This document shows, piece by piece, positions 1 through 11,020 of a stretch of 64,000 nucleotides of DNA (its first letter is position 1; each line of letters starts with the position of its first letter). Position numbers and translations under genes: made by a program. Below the pieces are notes generated by a model. The model ran no database searches. It was not told the origin of the DNA and was given only the letters and a program-made list of their open reading frames with translations. Source of the DNA: Fonsecaea monophora (Eukaryota > Ascomycota > Eurotiomycetes > Chaetothyriales > Herpotrichiellaceae); the NCBI RefSeq assembly GCF_001642475.1, contig NW_019174015.1:62001-126000 (forward strand), in the 5' to 3' direction.

Positions 1-1
1 C

Positions 2-992
2 CTCATCACGGCCAACCACATCCTCCACCACCAGGGCCAAGTCCTCGACGCCTACGGCCACATCAGCGTGCGGCACCCGACCAACCCGGCCGTGTTCCTG
101 ATGGCGCGCTACGTGCCCGCCGCGCTGGTCGCCTCGCCCGACGACATTGTCGAGTACCGTGTCGAGGACGCCGAGCCCGTCGACCCGCACGCCCCCAGGG
201 GCTACACGGAGCGCTTCATCCACTCGGAGCTGTATAAACGATTCGCGGCCGTGAAGAGCGTGTGCCACAGCCACGCGCGGGAGGTCATTCCGTGGGGACT
301 GCTGGGCAGAGGGGATTCGGGGCTCAAGGCTTGTGTCAACACGAGTGGATTTCTGGGTAAGTCTCGTCGACCCTTGGTGTTGTCGTGTCGCCGTGTTCCA
401 CGCATTTTCTGCACGGGTCAGCCTTTTTTCCCTTCTGATCGAGTCTCGGTCAGCGAGATGGTGTGAAGACGGCAGTTTGAGATGAAGAAAAAGGGGAGCT
501 CACCGGAAATGGGAATGATACTAATTCTGAATTGCAGGGAAAGAAACGCCAGTCTTCGAACCTCGTCCGCATTTCAGGCAGGGAGACATCAAAGACCTCC
601 TGATCCGCTCCGAGCACCTCGGCGCGGCACTTGCGGCACTGTTCACCAATACACCCGGCAGTGGCGGCAACCTTGACCGGAGCGTTGTATTGATGCGAGG
701 CCACGGGATGAGTGTGGCTGCCACGTCGATCGAGCATTGTGTTTTTCGGTCCATCTACACGAGAAACAATGCCATTGTCCAGACCACGGCGGTGATGCTG
801 ACGAGCTCGTTGACGCTGGGATCCAGTGCCCGCAGCCACGGGGAGGACGACGGCATAGCGACAGACCTGACGTTTCTCGACGACGATGAGGTGGCCGATT
901 GCACCGGGATCAATGAAAAGACAGTTCTCAGACCGTGGACTGCCTGGAGCAGGGAGGTTCAAGCGAATCCATTGTATGTGAATCTGGCGTAG
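2..992 (+). CDS. class II aldolase/adducin family protein (5' truncated by window edge)
   Basis: Probable zinc-dependent class II aldolase or epimerase acting on a small sugar-derived substrate; the substrate is unknown. Exons are 2-356 and 538-992; the intron runs from GTAAGT to TTGCAG, and the join keeps Gly-Lys-Glu in frame. The visible protein is 268 codons and lacks its N-terminus. Family marks are a G-H-I-S-V-R phosphate-loop-like segment near the left edge, a Thr-Glu that fits the catalytic Glu, the His-Ser-His zinc pair about 30 residues later, and the third zinc His in R-G-H-G-M near residue 205. It converges on the regulator gene with 23 bp between stops. A second member of the family lies on the other side of that regulator. 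The family is sure; the reaction is not. Confidence 0.85.
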
Positions 993-1015
993 GTCTAAGG
1001 GATTTGGCACGGGGT

Positions 1016-3746
1016 TTAGTTAGTCTCAGGCCTTTCAGAAGTATCAGAGGGTTTGAGCGTGCCACGTACCGGGTTGTCACTCCAATCATCCATCAAGCCA
1101 GTCCAGCCCGTGCTGTCCATCAACATGCTCTCGATATTGGCAAATTCGTCCTCAAATCCAGCCCTCAGAGACCCTTCACCGGCCGTCACATGATACGCCT
1201 CTTGCGTGTAGGCAGGATATAGGGGATTTACGACTTGTTGATGCTGGGCTTGATGAGGATACTGGTACCCGACGGCATTAGCCGGTACTTGCGGCTGATT
1301 GGTGTTGGCATTTCCAGAAGTTACAGCCCCGGTCTGTGCTCCGTTCCTGTCGGAGCTGCTCATCTCTCGCGACGGAGCTTTGCTCCTCGATGTGGGCAGG
1401 GCTTGCAGCCTAGCTCGTAGCTGTTGGATGGCTTGGACATATCGAGATGCAAGTGGGTGCATTTGGCCACCCACACGTTGAAGTAGCTCAAGCCCCATTC
1501 TGACAGCATGGTCGACGTCCACATTCGGCGGCAGAGCAATATCAGCCTTGGACTGGGGTTCGACGGTCTGGTATACCAAGAGGACACCAAGTGCCGCGAA
1601 GACATCTAGAAACAAATCAGTCTCTCGTCAAATGGGACAACCATCGGAGAGCACTTACAGTGCGAGTTGTGCCAGAATGACGATAACTTGTTCTGATGAT
1701 GCAAACTTCCCATCTGAGTGATCGAGTCGTAGGCCGCCGTCACGCAGCGCTTGACACATTTGAGCATAATTTCGCGCTGGAAATGGTCCGTGACTCGCCG
1801 CGTGATGTAAAGCAACAGCGTCTGGCGGTGGATCAGATGTCGCGCGTGAAGATATCTGCATGAACCCACCTGTTAGCCAATTGAGAAAACCCGAGAGCGG
1901 ATGACACCCACCTCATAAGCAGAACATTTCTCTGTCGCTCAAAATGCCACTCCAGACCCTCTGCCCCTGGTTTGAGATGGTTCGGGAGGTTCTCTTGCCA
2001 AGTGGTCAACTCTCCATCGAGCTGGATCGACAGGGCCAGGAATTGAGTTGTGTCCATCACGGGCCTTGCTTTCTGCGAATTGTCGCCGAGCCCGTCACCG
2101 CTGTACAGAGTCTTCAGGATCTTTTCCATCAACCGGCACTGCGGAATAACCTGGTTGAAATACTCCAGCTTGGAAGGAACCCCTTGAGGCTGAACAGATT
2201 GGTCCTCTTCGTTGGACAGGAACTCGTCGTCTACTGCCAGTGGCATTCCCACTTCGATTCCTGGGCCGTCTGGGATCGTGGGACGCCCAACTTTCATGCT
2301 CAGGACTCGGTCGAGGACGAAACAGCCCCACCACACACGCTTGCGAACCTCCTGCTCAATCTTATCTGAAGTAAAGGTGGCAGGATTGAGGTGCAACCCT
2401 AATCCCTGTGCTGTGCGTATTGCGAGTCCGATGACCGTCCAGCAGTTGTTGAGCTCGAGAGCCCCATGGAGATATTGACCCATTAATAGCAGAGCTTGAA
2501 CGAGTTCGATGGTGCTAATTTGTAACATGCCAGACACAAGTAGAGTCTTTGCCCTTTTGAAGTAGCGGGATCGGTCGCCAGCTGAACGGCCACTGATATT
2601 GGCGTGATCACTTCCGAACGCAAACACAAGGTTAACCAGCCCATACCAGGCCAGGCTCTGCTGTGTAGCCTCTTCTCCGCCTAGATCTTGACTTAGCCAC
2701 AGCCGCCGATATCTCTGTCGAAATGTCCCTTCGTGCAGATATGGATTAAGCGGATGCCGGTACTTGAAATATGCATCCACCAGACGGTCAGCCACGAATC
2801 GAGACGGTAGCCCGAATGGATCGTCCGACTCGGCACTCAAGAGGTCAAACAACGGTACTGATGGAGACGAGGTTGCGAGGGACGTGTTGGGATCTCTCAG
2901 AGAGGATCCACCGCCAGGGACACCCGAGCGCACGGTTGATGCTTCCTTCTCTGGTGAACCAACTTTGGCCATGAAATCAAAAGTCGAAGATTCGCCGAAG
3001 TACTCAGTTGGTGTGCCCTTGTTCGCATCGCTCAGAACAGTTGCTGGATCAGATGCAGCAGTGTGGCTTTCGCTGGGCATGCGCATGGCTTGTTGTTGTT
3101 CCACCAAGCGGGGACGGTCCAGTGTTTGGTTCTGTGAAGGGGAGACGTATTGGCTCCCTGGATTTGTGGCTCGCCCATCATCGCTGGGTACCGTCACAGG
3201 ACCTTCCATCTCTCCCGGTAAGGTAGGGGTATTGCTTCCCATCTGTGAGCCGTTGTACAGGGCTGGTTGGGCCATCGACGATAGCACTTACAAATGGCGT
3301 GGATTGGCTCGTTGCGTGGCCGCAAGCTGTCTCTCGAGCAGTTCATTCCGCATCTTGAGCTCTTCAACATAACTTTCCCAGTCTCAGCATTAGCATTTCA
3401 TTGTTTAGTTTGTGAGATATCAAAGACCCCACTATAACAATACGGTGATACCTACTCTTGCGTGACACTCACTCGCGCCCTCTGGGGTGAGTAAACACAC
3501 TCCTGCCGACGCTGTCGACATTGCTGGCAAGACGGACGTTCGCCATCGCATCTATTCTTCTTCAACCTGGAGAATCGTCAGTCTCCAAAACGTCACAGCC
3601 CTGCAGACAGTGCAGGTGGAGTCTGGGGTCAAGAAGTCCCACCTGCAAAGATCGCATGCATAGCCAATCCGGCGTCTCTTGGAGGGTTGCTTAGCGGCGT
3701 CTTGCTCATTTTCCGCAGGCGAAGCAGTAGAAGACTCGGCTATCAT
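1016..3746 (-). CDS. Zn2Cys6 transcription factor between two aldolase genes
   Basis: Nuclear binuclear zinc-cluster regulator. Six exons fit: 3746-3643, 3566-3469, 3382-3292, 3234-1912, 1855-1659 and 1605-1016, giving 800 aa. The cluster is C31-x2-C34-x6-C41-x6-C48-x2-C51-x6-C58 and is split after C34 by intron 1. A short coiled-coil linker (YVEELKMRNELLE) follows, then the fungal-specific regulatory domain at about residues 230-500, including the W-W-G-C-F-V-L-D-R block. The C-terminus is Gln/Pro-rich and could be an activation region. Introns 1, 4 and 5 are well defined. The donor of intron 2 (3468 or 3472) and the acceptor of intron 3 are less certain; I chose the only combination that keeps frame. 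Position between two aldolases suggests it regulates them. Confidence 0.82.
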
Positions 3747-4119
3747 ACTGCATGAGACAGTCTCTGGGTTGTGTGACTTTTGTTTTGTCTCCTGACCAGG
3801 TTGGAAAACGCGGAGTCGGGGTGATTTTGAAAGGGGAGATATCTTTATTTCCGCCCTCGGAATCCTGCGCCGGGATGGCCGGGGAGTTAGAGCCTAGAAG
3901 TGGGGCAAAGCCTTGGCATGGACTTGGTGTCTGTCCCGCCCTGATCATCCCCCATTATTGGCAGCTTCAGGGAATACCTAGGCAGTTGGAGAGCACTCAG
4001 GCTAAAGCGCTGGTAGAACTCCTGGCAACTCTAGTATCATCTTGTTCGATAAAGTAAGTTGACCGAACACAAGCGATCTCTGATATGGTATATGAATTGC
4101 CTGGAGACTCCCTCCCCAC
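3747..4119. other. intergenic: regulator promoter and aldolase 3' end
   Basis: This holds the upstream region of the regulator gene and the 3' flank of the second aldolase, both transcribed leftward. A plus-strand open frame of about 100 codons starts at 3752, but it shows no motif and lies in promoter sequence, so it is not called. The only structured element seen is the CGG-N9-CCG listed separately. Confidence 0.6.
3858..3872. promoter_or_regulatory. CGG-N9-CCG palindrome, candidate Zn2Cys6 binding site
   Basis: CGG at 3858-3860 and CCG at 3870-3872 form an inverted pair of triplets 112-126 bp upstream of the regulator start codon. Dimeric Gal4-type regulators bind inverted CGG half-sites with a fixed spacer, so this could be an autoregulatory site. 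Such pairs also occur by chance. Confidence 0.3.
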
Positions 4120-5022
4120 TCAGCCTTGTCCAGCCTCGGGCGTAGATATTAGATTGCGGTACATGGTTTCATTGGCGACCTCCTTTTCCCACAGCGGCCA
4201 TGGCTTCACAGCTCCCATCCCGGTCGTCGTTCCTGTGTCGTGGGCCTCGCGCTGCGTAAAGTACTTCACGTCGCCACCCAATCCCATTGCGCTGCGTTGA
4301 ACCCTTGCATTTTGTTGCGTATAGATACAATTGAAGATGCACATTTCCAGGCTCTCAGAGGTCACCACCATCCCGTGACCTCTCATGAGCACAACTGGAT
4401 GCTTGACCTGGCCATTCTCCCCTAAAGTCTTCGCCAGCGAGGACGCAAGCTTGATGTTCCGGACCAGCATATCCTGATTGTCGGATGGATGGTCTTTATA
4501 CACAGAAGCAGCATCCCACACGGGAACAGCGGTCCCCAGAAACCCGGCCATGTGAAAACACGCGGACAGCGGCACTGTCGAAATTGAAAACGGCACCACA
4601 TCCAGACTATGCGAATGAACCACTGACTGGACAGTTGGATAGGCTTTGTACACTTCGGAGTGAATGAACCGCTCCGAGAACCCTGTTTTGGCCGTGTTAC
4701 AATATTATTCAGAGCATCCGAGGGAAGCAAGTTTCGCAATGTCGAGTAAGAACACTATCATGGTTTACTTACCTCTTGGGGCATCCGGTTTCACAGGCTG
4801 TGCATCTTCAATCTTGTATATGACAAGGTCTTCAAGGGATGCAACCAAAGCCGGAGCGAGATACCTGGACATCAGAAAAGTCGAATTGGACAAACGCACC
4901 GACAGGTGGCCGTATGCGTCGACGAGATCATGCTGATGGAGCATGTGACAGCCATCGATGTACTTTCGAAGCAAGCCAGGAGAGATCTGCGACAGGTCTG
5001 TGACAGAATCGACAGAATCCAT
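4120..5022 (-). CDS. class II aldolase/adducin family protein, second paralogue
   Basis: Probable zinc-dependent aldolase or epimerase, paralogous to the gene at the left edge. Exons are 5022-4773 and 4682-4120, separated by a 90-nt intron (GTAAGT to AACAG), giving 270 aa. It shares the G-H-L-S-V-R segment, the Ser-Glu catalytic position before I-H-S-E-V-Y, the H-S-H zinc ligands and the L-M-R-G-H-G-M block with the first copy. Its intron sits after P-R-G, while the first copy has its intron after G-F-L-G and none here. The start is the ATG at 5022. However, an upstream segment ending in Tyr-Lys before a GTCAGT donor (near 5127) would splice in frame to GAG at about 5034 via an AATATAAG acceptor, so the true N-terminus may lie further upstream. 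Confidence 0.85.
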
Positions 5023-5821
5023 CACGCCCGTCTCCTTATATTGTGCAACGTATTGGAGAATTTAGGAGTCAATGGACATTTTTCAACGAATGGTTTCGAA
5101 ATGGGATGGTGCACATCACTCCTAGATCTTCCACTGACCTTGTAGAACACGTCCAGAATGTCGAACTCGGCACCATCGGTATCATTGATCCAGTCCGGGG
5201 AGATAACCCGTCAGCAACAAATCCGGGCGATCACCCTCCGGAAGCTGCCAGGTCAGTAGACATGTGCCGTCGTCACAGCTTAGACTGCCCCAACTTTTGC
5301 CCTCGTCAACAGGCATCGAATGCAGGAAGGCGGTAGCGGTAGCGTGAGAATTGACGGTGGAATTTCCCATGTGGCCTTCGCGTTAGTTTCCCTTTTTCTC
5401 AAGTAAAGAATGGCAAGCCTAACTAGATCCCTTTTTGTCTACTCAGTAGTTATGTCTATAGCAGCCGCTGCCTTCGCCATTTTGCGTTAGCTCAGGGACA
5501 TCTCCTCGCCGCTACAAACAGACCGCCAAGGCCATCCACATTTGGACAGATCACTGTGTATGCATCTTCTGGCGGTCGCAGTCTCCCCCCACGACAACTT
5601 GTCAAAAGGCTTCAGGAAGTCCTCGTCCTTGGTTGCTACTCTTGGTGTGTCTTTTGATCTCTGGGACATTTCCGGAACGACCTGCAGAAATTCACGAGAA
5701 TGCTTTGATCCTTTCCTACCGCAGCCGACCCTCCTCCGCGCAACTTGTTGCAACGTCTTTCAATCGTCCCTAGAGCCCTGCCCTATTCACTCCTGTCTGT
5801 GCTGAAGACATTCCCGCGACC
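5023..5821. other. divergent intergenic region, possible upstream aldolase exon
   Basis: This separates the leftward aldolase from rightward SEC26. On the minus strand an ATG frame from 5370 to 5182, and an overlapping frame containing V-I-S-P-D-W-I-N-D-T-D-G-A just downstream, look protein-like but are out of frame with each other. They may be extra 5' exons of the aldolase or remnants of one. The half next to SEC26 shows no clear element. Confidence 0.4.
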
Positions 5822-8809
5822 ATGGCGACCTTCCTTGACAACTCGTACAGTCTCGTGCACCTTGACAACACCGCCGACCAGCCAAGTCAGCAGGACCTCA
5901 AGACACAATTAGAAAAGGGCACAGATGAGACGAAGATGGAGACCATGCGGCGGATTCTCACGATCATGCTCAATGGCGATCCCATGCCCAATCTGTTGAT
6001 GCACATTATCCGTTTTGTCATGCCCTCGAAAAGCAAGTCTCTGAAGAAACTTCTCTACTTTTACTACGAAATCTGTCCGAAGTTGGACGCGAATGGAAAG
6101 TTAAAGCAAGAGATGATTCTTGTTTGGTGCGCTCAACTGCCTGTGCAAACATGAGGGATATCGAGACTAATAGCCACCAGTAATGGAATTCGAAACGATC
6201 TCCAGCATCCCAACGAGTTCGTCCGGGGCAATACGCTGCGCTTTCTTTCCAAACTTCGAGAACCCGAATTGATCGAACCCCTCCTCTCTGCCGCACAAAC
6301 CTGCCTCGATCACAGGCATGCCTATGTGAGAAAGAACGCGGTATGGGCATTGGCCTCTGTGTACCAGAATGCCCAGCACCTGATCCCAGATGCTCCTGAG
6401 ATGCTACACACGTTCCTCGCTGGCGAGACCGATACCACCTGTAAAAGGAATGCCTTTGCGGCTTTGATGACTATAAGCCATGACAAAGCGTTGGAATATC
6501 TCACCGGAGTCCTAGACGGAGTGCCTAATGCCGATGAGCTGCTCCAGCTGGTTGAGCTCGAGTTTATCCGAAAAGATGCTGTCCAAAATCAAGCAAACAA
6601 GGCGCGGTATTTGCGGTTGATCTTTGATCTGTTGGAAGCGAACACAAGCACGGTTGTCTACGAAGCTGCAACCTCTCTGACAGCACTGACTAACAATCCC
6701 GTGGCTGTGAAGGCTGCCGCTGGGAAATTGATCGAGCTAAGCATCAAAGAGGCGGACAACAACGTCAAGCTTATCGTGCTTGACCGGGTTGACCAGTTGC
6801 GGAGACGGAATGAGGGCGTGCTGGATGATCTCACCATGGAAATTTTACGTGTCCTGTCCAGCCCCGACCTGGACGTCCGACGGAAGGCTTTGGCGATTGC
6901 ATTGGAGATGGTTTCCAGCAAAAACGTTCAAGAGATCGTCATGCTACTGAAGAAGGAACTCAGCAAGACTGTGGTCGAACAATACGAAAAGAACTCGGAA
7001 TACCGACAACTCCTGATTCAGTCCATCCACCACTGCGCCATCAAGTTCTCAGAGATTGCAGCCAGCGTTGTCGATGTCTTGATGGACTTTATCGCCGACT
7101 TCAACAACAGCTCCGCAGTGGACGTCATCTCCTTTGTCAAGGAGGTGGTTGAGAAGTTTCCTAAGCTTAGATCCTCGATCGTTGAACGCCTGGTGTCGAC
7201 CTTGGGAGAGGTCCGGGCAGGAAAGGTATACCGTGGTTCACTGTGGGTGATTGGCGAATATTCATTACAAGAGAACGATATCAAGGAGGCCTGGAAACGA
7301 ATCCGGGCGAGCCTTGGGGAGATCCCCATACTTGCTTCGGAGCAACGGCTGTTAGATGAGCAGTCGAACGAGGACGGCGAGGCTAAGGAGCAGGTCAACG
7401 GTCACTCCGCACCCAAACCCGCTGCCAGTGGATCACGGAAAATCCTCGCCGACGGTACATACGCGACTGAGAGCGCCCTAACCAGCGATTCCGCCGCAAA
7501 GGCGAGACTGGAAGCAGTCAAAGCAGCACAGAAACCTCCGTTGAGACAGCTTATCCTCGATGGGGACTACTACCTGGCGACGGTGCTTTCTTCTACCTTG
7601 ACCAAACTTGTTATGCGTCACTCGGAGATCTCGAAAGACCAGGCACGCACTAATGCTTTGCGTGCCGAGGCCATGCTGATCATGATTTCGATCGTTCGAG
7701 TTGGCCAGTCGCATTTCGTCAAGGCACCCATTGACGAGGATTCTGTGGACCGAATCATGTCTTGTGTACGCGCTTTGGCCGAATTCACGGAACGCAAGGA
7801 ACTTGAGGTTTCCTTCCTGGACGATACTAGAAAGGCCTTCCGTGCCATGGTACAAGCCGAAGAGAAGAAACGGGCAGCGAAAGAAGCCGTAGAAAAGGCA
7901 AAGACGGCTGTCCAAGTGGACGATGTTCTTTCGATACGACAGCTATCGAAGAAGAATGCAGGTGATGGCACAGATGAGATGGAACTTGATCTCGAGAAAG
8001 CAACCGGCGGGGATGCTTCGTTTGAAGATCTCTCCTCCAAGCTGAGCCGGGTGGTGCAACTTACTGGGTTTTCAGACCCCGTATACGCAGAGGCATATGT
8101 CAAGGTTCACCAATTCGACATCATCCTCGATGTACTCCTGGTCAATCAGACGACCGAGACTCTCCAGAACCTCTCGGTAGAATTCGCGACGTTAGGTGAT
8201 CTGAAGGTGGTGGAACGACCAACTACACACAATCTAGGACCGCACGACTTCCTCAATGTGCAATCGACCATCAAGGTGTCAAGCACGGATACAGGAGTGA
8301 TCTTTGGCAACGTCGTATATGACTCGCCATCGGGGACAGACACACACGTCGTCATCCTGAACGACGTGCATGCAGATATCATGGACTACATCCAGCCAGC
8401 GACATGCTCCGAATCAGCATTCCGGACCATGTGGACCGAGTTTGAATGGGAAAACAAAGTGAACATCAACAGCAAAGCGACAACGAAGACGCTACGAGAA
8501 TTCTTGGATCAACTTATGAAGAGTACGAATATGACGTGTCTGACACCGGAAGCCAGCTTGAAAGGCGACTGCCAATTCCTGAGTGCAAATCTATATGCGA
8601 GGAGTGTTTTCGGTAAGTGACGCATCTCTGCGTGTAAAACTGTTTTGGTGTGACTGACTCTGGACCCAGGTGAGGATGCTTTGGCGAACTTGAGCATAGA
8701 AAAGACGGCGGACAACTCGATTGTTGGGTTTATTCGGATTCGGTCACGATCACAGGGGCTGGCCTTGAGCCTGGGGTCATTGAAGGGTTTGAAGGCAGGC
8801 ACTTACTAG
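5822..8809 (+). CDS. SEC26: coatomer subunit beta (beta-COP)
   Basis: Beta subunit of the COPI coat, which shapes vesicles for Golgi-to-ER and intra-Golgi transport. Exons are 5822-6126, 6181-8612 and 8670-8809, giving 958 aa, the usual length. The first two thirds are adaptin-like helical repeats, starting with the conserved segment before and after N-G-I-R-N-D, which intron 1 splits. A charged linker of Lys/Ala-rich sequence is at about 660-700, and the C-terminal part carries the coatomer beta appendage ending in F-G-E-D-A-L-A-N-L-S-I-E-K. Intron 1 has a GTGCGC donor, intron 2 a GTAAGT donor. The start ATG follows CGACC and begins a typical M-A-T-F-L-D-N-S-Y. Confidence 0.96.
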
Positions 8810-9487
8810 ACCATATCGATCTGGAGTGGGAACAAAATGAGGCCGCCGAGCACCAGCAGGATGGGCAATACCGTCAGTCTAGTCAATAAGGGACTGGCGA
8901 CAGAGCCGTGGTCGAAAAGGAAGAGCAGATGTCGGTGTGTGGAAAAATGCAGGATGAAAGACATGTGCCCAATGAAGACCACGGCATGCAAGGCTGGGCC
9001 AGGGGCCACGAAGACAAGGCCGGAGACTCGGGATAGCCGTTGAGGGCGCCACGAGGTCCGACAGGACCAACTGGTGACGGATGTGGGACACACCAGCGGA
9101 TCCACGGCCCAAAATCCCACCAGCCGAATGGTCGCGTCTCACCAGCGCAGCTCCATCTCTGCGCGGCCACAGGAAATGATCCATCCCAGCCATCTCGCAT
9201 CTCGCATCTCGCGGTGCCAACAATGCCAACAAATGCCACCAAGTCTTCATGCCTCACCATGTCTCTAAAATTTTGTCGTAAATGTCACTGTAAGGTCCTG
9301 AGATCACTGACTCCTCTATTGTCAGGAATTACTCACTCTCCGTCCACCTCACCTCTCTAGGGGTTGCATCGTCCTCACTTCGTCCTCACTTCGTCCTCAC
9401 TTCGTCCTCACTTCGTCCTCACGCATACTACCATCGCCTTTGATCGTCGTAGCCCGATACTGAGGCAGCCCTTCTTCCACAGTGCCT
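8810..9487. other. intergenic with short direct repeats
   Basis: 3' flank of SEC26 and promoter of the Cys-rich wall protein gene. It holds a run of CATCTCG repeats near 9191-9213, a doubled TGCCAACAA just after it, and the 11-bp tandem array listed separately. Overlapping minus-strand frames at 8806-9260 are mutually inconsistent and motif-free. Confidence 0.6.
9370..9422. repeat. 11-bp tandem repeat, about 4.8 copies
   Basis: The unit CGTCCTCACTT is repeated head to tail with no mismatch, ending 65 bp before the ATG of the Cys-rich protein gene. It lies where a 5' UTR or core promoter would be. Confidence 0.95.
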
Positions 9488-11020
9488 ATGGCACCATGGC
9501 TGCAACTGGCAGCCCTACCCTCGTCGCTCCTAGCCCTTATCGGCAGCTCGATTCCGTCAGTGGCATCCCAGGAGCTGAACTTGCAGTGGCCATACAATCT
9601 CCCACCCGATTCGAAATACTACCCCGAAGATGAACTGAGGGTCAAAAGGGATCTAGATGCACAACAGAAGCTGCAAAAGAGTAACCCGACCGGGGTGAGG
9701 AAGATGAGCGGAGATCCTGGAGAGATGTTCTATCTACAATACTGGGGCTTTGAGCAGCAGCAGGAGGAGTTCAACTGTGACGCATTAGATTGGGCCAATG
9801 CAACCACGTTCACATCCTTCGATCTCCCAGTCCGAGTCCACGACGAGGACCAGAGTCCGCGCCTCTTCCGGCGACTGCTACCAGGTTGGCACCTCTTCGC
9901 AGAGAGGGACTTCCAATGTCCGACGGGCACATCTGCCTGCACCTCGATCGATCGACCCAACAGCTGCTGCGCGACTGGCTACACCTGCCAACTGGTTCAG
10001 GACACTGGACTGGGTGATGTGGGATGCTGCCCGAGTGGCCAGGTGTGCGGAAATGCGCTCTCGACGACGTGCGCCAGCGGCTACACCTCGTGCCCGAACG
10101 ACCCGGGCGGTGGGTGCTGTCTTCCAGGATACGCGTGCTACCAGGTCGGATGTGTCCAGACATCGACCGCGACGATTCTGACCAACCCAACGCCGTCCAC
10201 GACCACTGTAACGAGATACACGACAATCACGCCTTCACCCTCAACGCCCACGCCCACAACCCCTACCTCGACGACCACGACCACACCGACCTCGACCAGA
10301 ACTTCCAGCGTCTCCCCGCTGCCTCCAGTAATCTCGACAGTCACCCTCACGGTCACGGTCACATCTGCCACGACCCTGCCACTGACCTGCTCGTCGGGCT
10401 TCCGCTCGTGCCCGGCCACGCTGGGCGGTGGATGCTGTCCGACCGATCGTCAATGCGGCTCAGCAAATTGCCCTCCCCTCTCGACATCGTCGTCAGCGAC
10501 GCCAGAACCGCCCGTGCGGCCGACCTCGCTGACCACGACGGTAGAAACGACCACCACGACGGCCACGCACTCAACATCGCCTTCCTACCCGGTGACCGGG
10601 TGCCCGACGGGCTTCTACGCCTGCTCCGCATACTACGTGGGCGGATGCTGCCAGATCGGCCGCGACTGCGCCTCGACGTCGTGTCCGGCGCTGCCCTCGA
10701 CGACGCTCGTGTCGGGGAGCACCCTGACGATCGTCGCGCCGACGGGGTCGGGCATCACCGCGCCCGGCACGCTGCCCACGGGCAACTGCGCACAGGGCTG
10801 GGCGACCTGCGCCCCCAGCGTCGGCGGCGGGTGCTGTCCGAGCGGCTACCTCTGCGGCGCCACCAGCTGCAGCGTCCCCGCGGACGTGACTGGCCAAGGT
10901 GTCGGAAAGGAGGCGCCCAACGCAGCATCCAGCGAGAAGATGCGTTTCTGGCGGTCCGGCGGCGGCGGCGGCTTCTTCGGTGCTTGGGCCTTGATTCTCG
11001 GCGCGTGGTTCCTATTTTGA
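9488..11020 (+). CDS. secreted Cys-rich GPI-anchor-type cell wall protein, five Cys modules
   Basis: Probably a cell-surface or wall protein; no enzyme domain is visible. Single exon, 510 aa from the first ATG of the frame. Residues 1-28 form a signal peptide (Leu/Ala-rich, ending V-A-S-Q). After an acidic, Gln-rich region come five modules of the form C-x5-6-C-x~8-CC-x6-C-x4-C, at about residues 143-190, 197-225, 300-330, 372-400 and 435-465. These are separated by Thr/Ser/Pro tracts rich in S-T-T-T-T that should be heavily O-glycosylated. The tail is a Gly run, then a hydrophobic end (G-A-W-A-L-I-L-G-A-W-F-L-F), as for GPI attachment. Four modules share G-G-C-C. The modules look like duplicated units; no standard chitin-binding name is assigned. 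Confidence 0.85.
   Translation: MAPWLQLAALPSSLLALIGSSIPSVASQELNLQWPYNLPPDSKYYPEDELRVKRDLDAQQKLQKSNPTGVRKMSGDPGEMFYLQYWGFEQQQEEFNCDALDWANATTFTSFDLPVRVHDEDQSPRLFRRLLPGWHLFAERDFQCPTGTSACTSIDRPNSCCATGYTCQLVQDTGLGDVGCCPSGQVCGNALSTTCASGYTSCPNDPGGGCCLPGYACYQVGCVQTSTATILTNPTPSTTTVTRYTTITPSPSTPTPTTPTSTTTTTPTSTRTSSVSPLPPVISTVTLTVTVTSATTLPLTCSSGFRSCPATLGGGCCPTDRQCGSANCPPLSTSSSATPEPPVRPTSLTTTVETTTTTATHSTSPSYPVTGCPTGFYACSAYYVGGCCQIGRDCASTSCPALPSTTLVSGSTLTIVAPTGSGITAPGTLPTGNCAQGWATCAPSVGGGCCPSGYLCGATSCSVPADVTGQGVGKEAPNAASSEKMRFWRSGGGGGFFGAWALILGAWFLF

Noticed and set aside
2764..3372. 202-codon plus-strand frame across the regulator gene
   Set aside because: Antisense to the zinc-cluster regulator, with no independent evidence.
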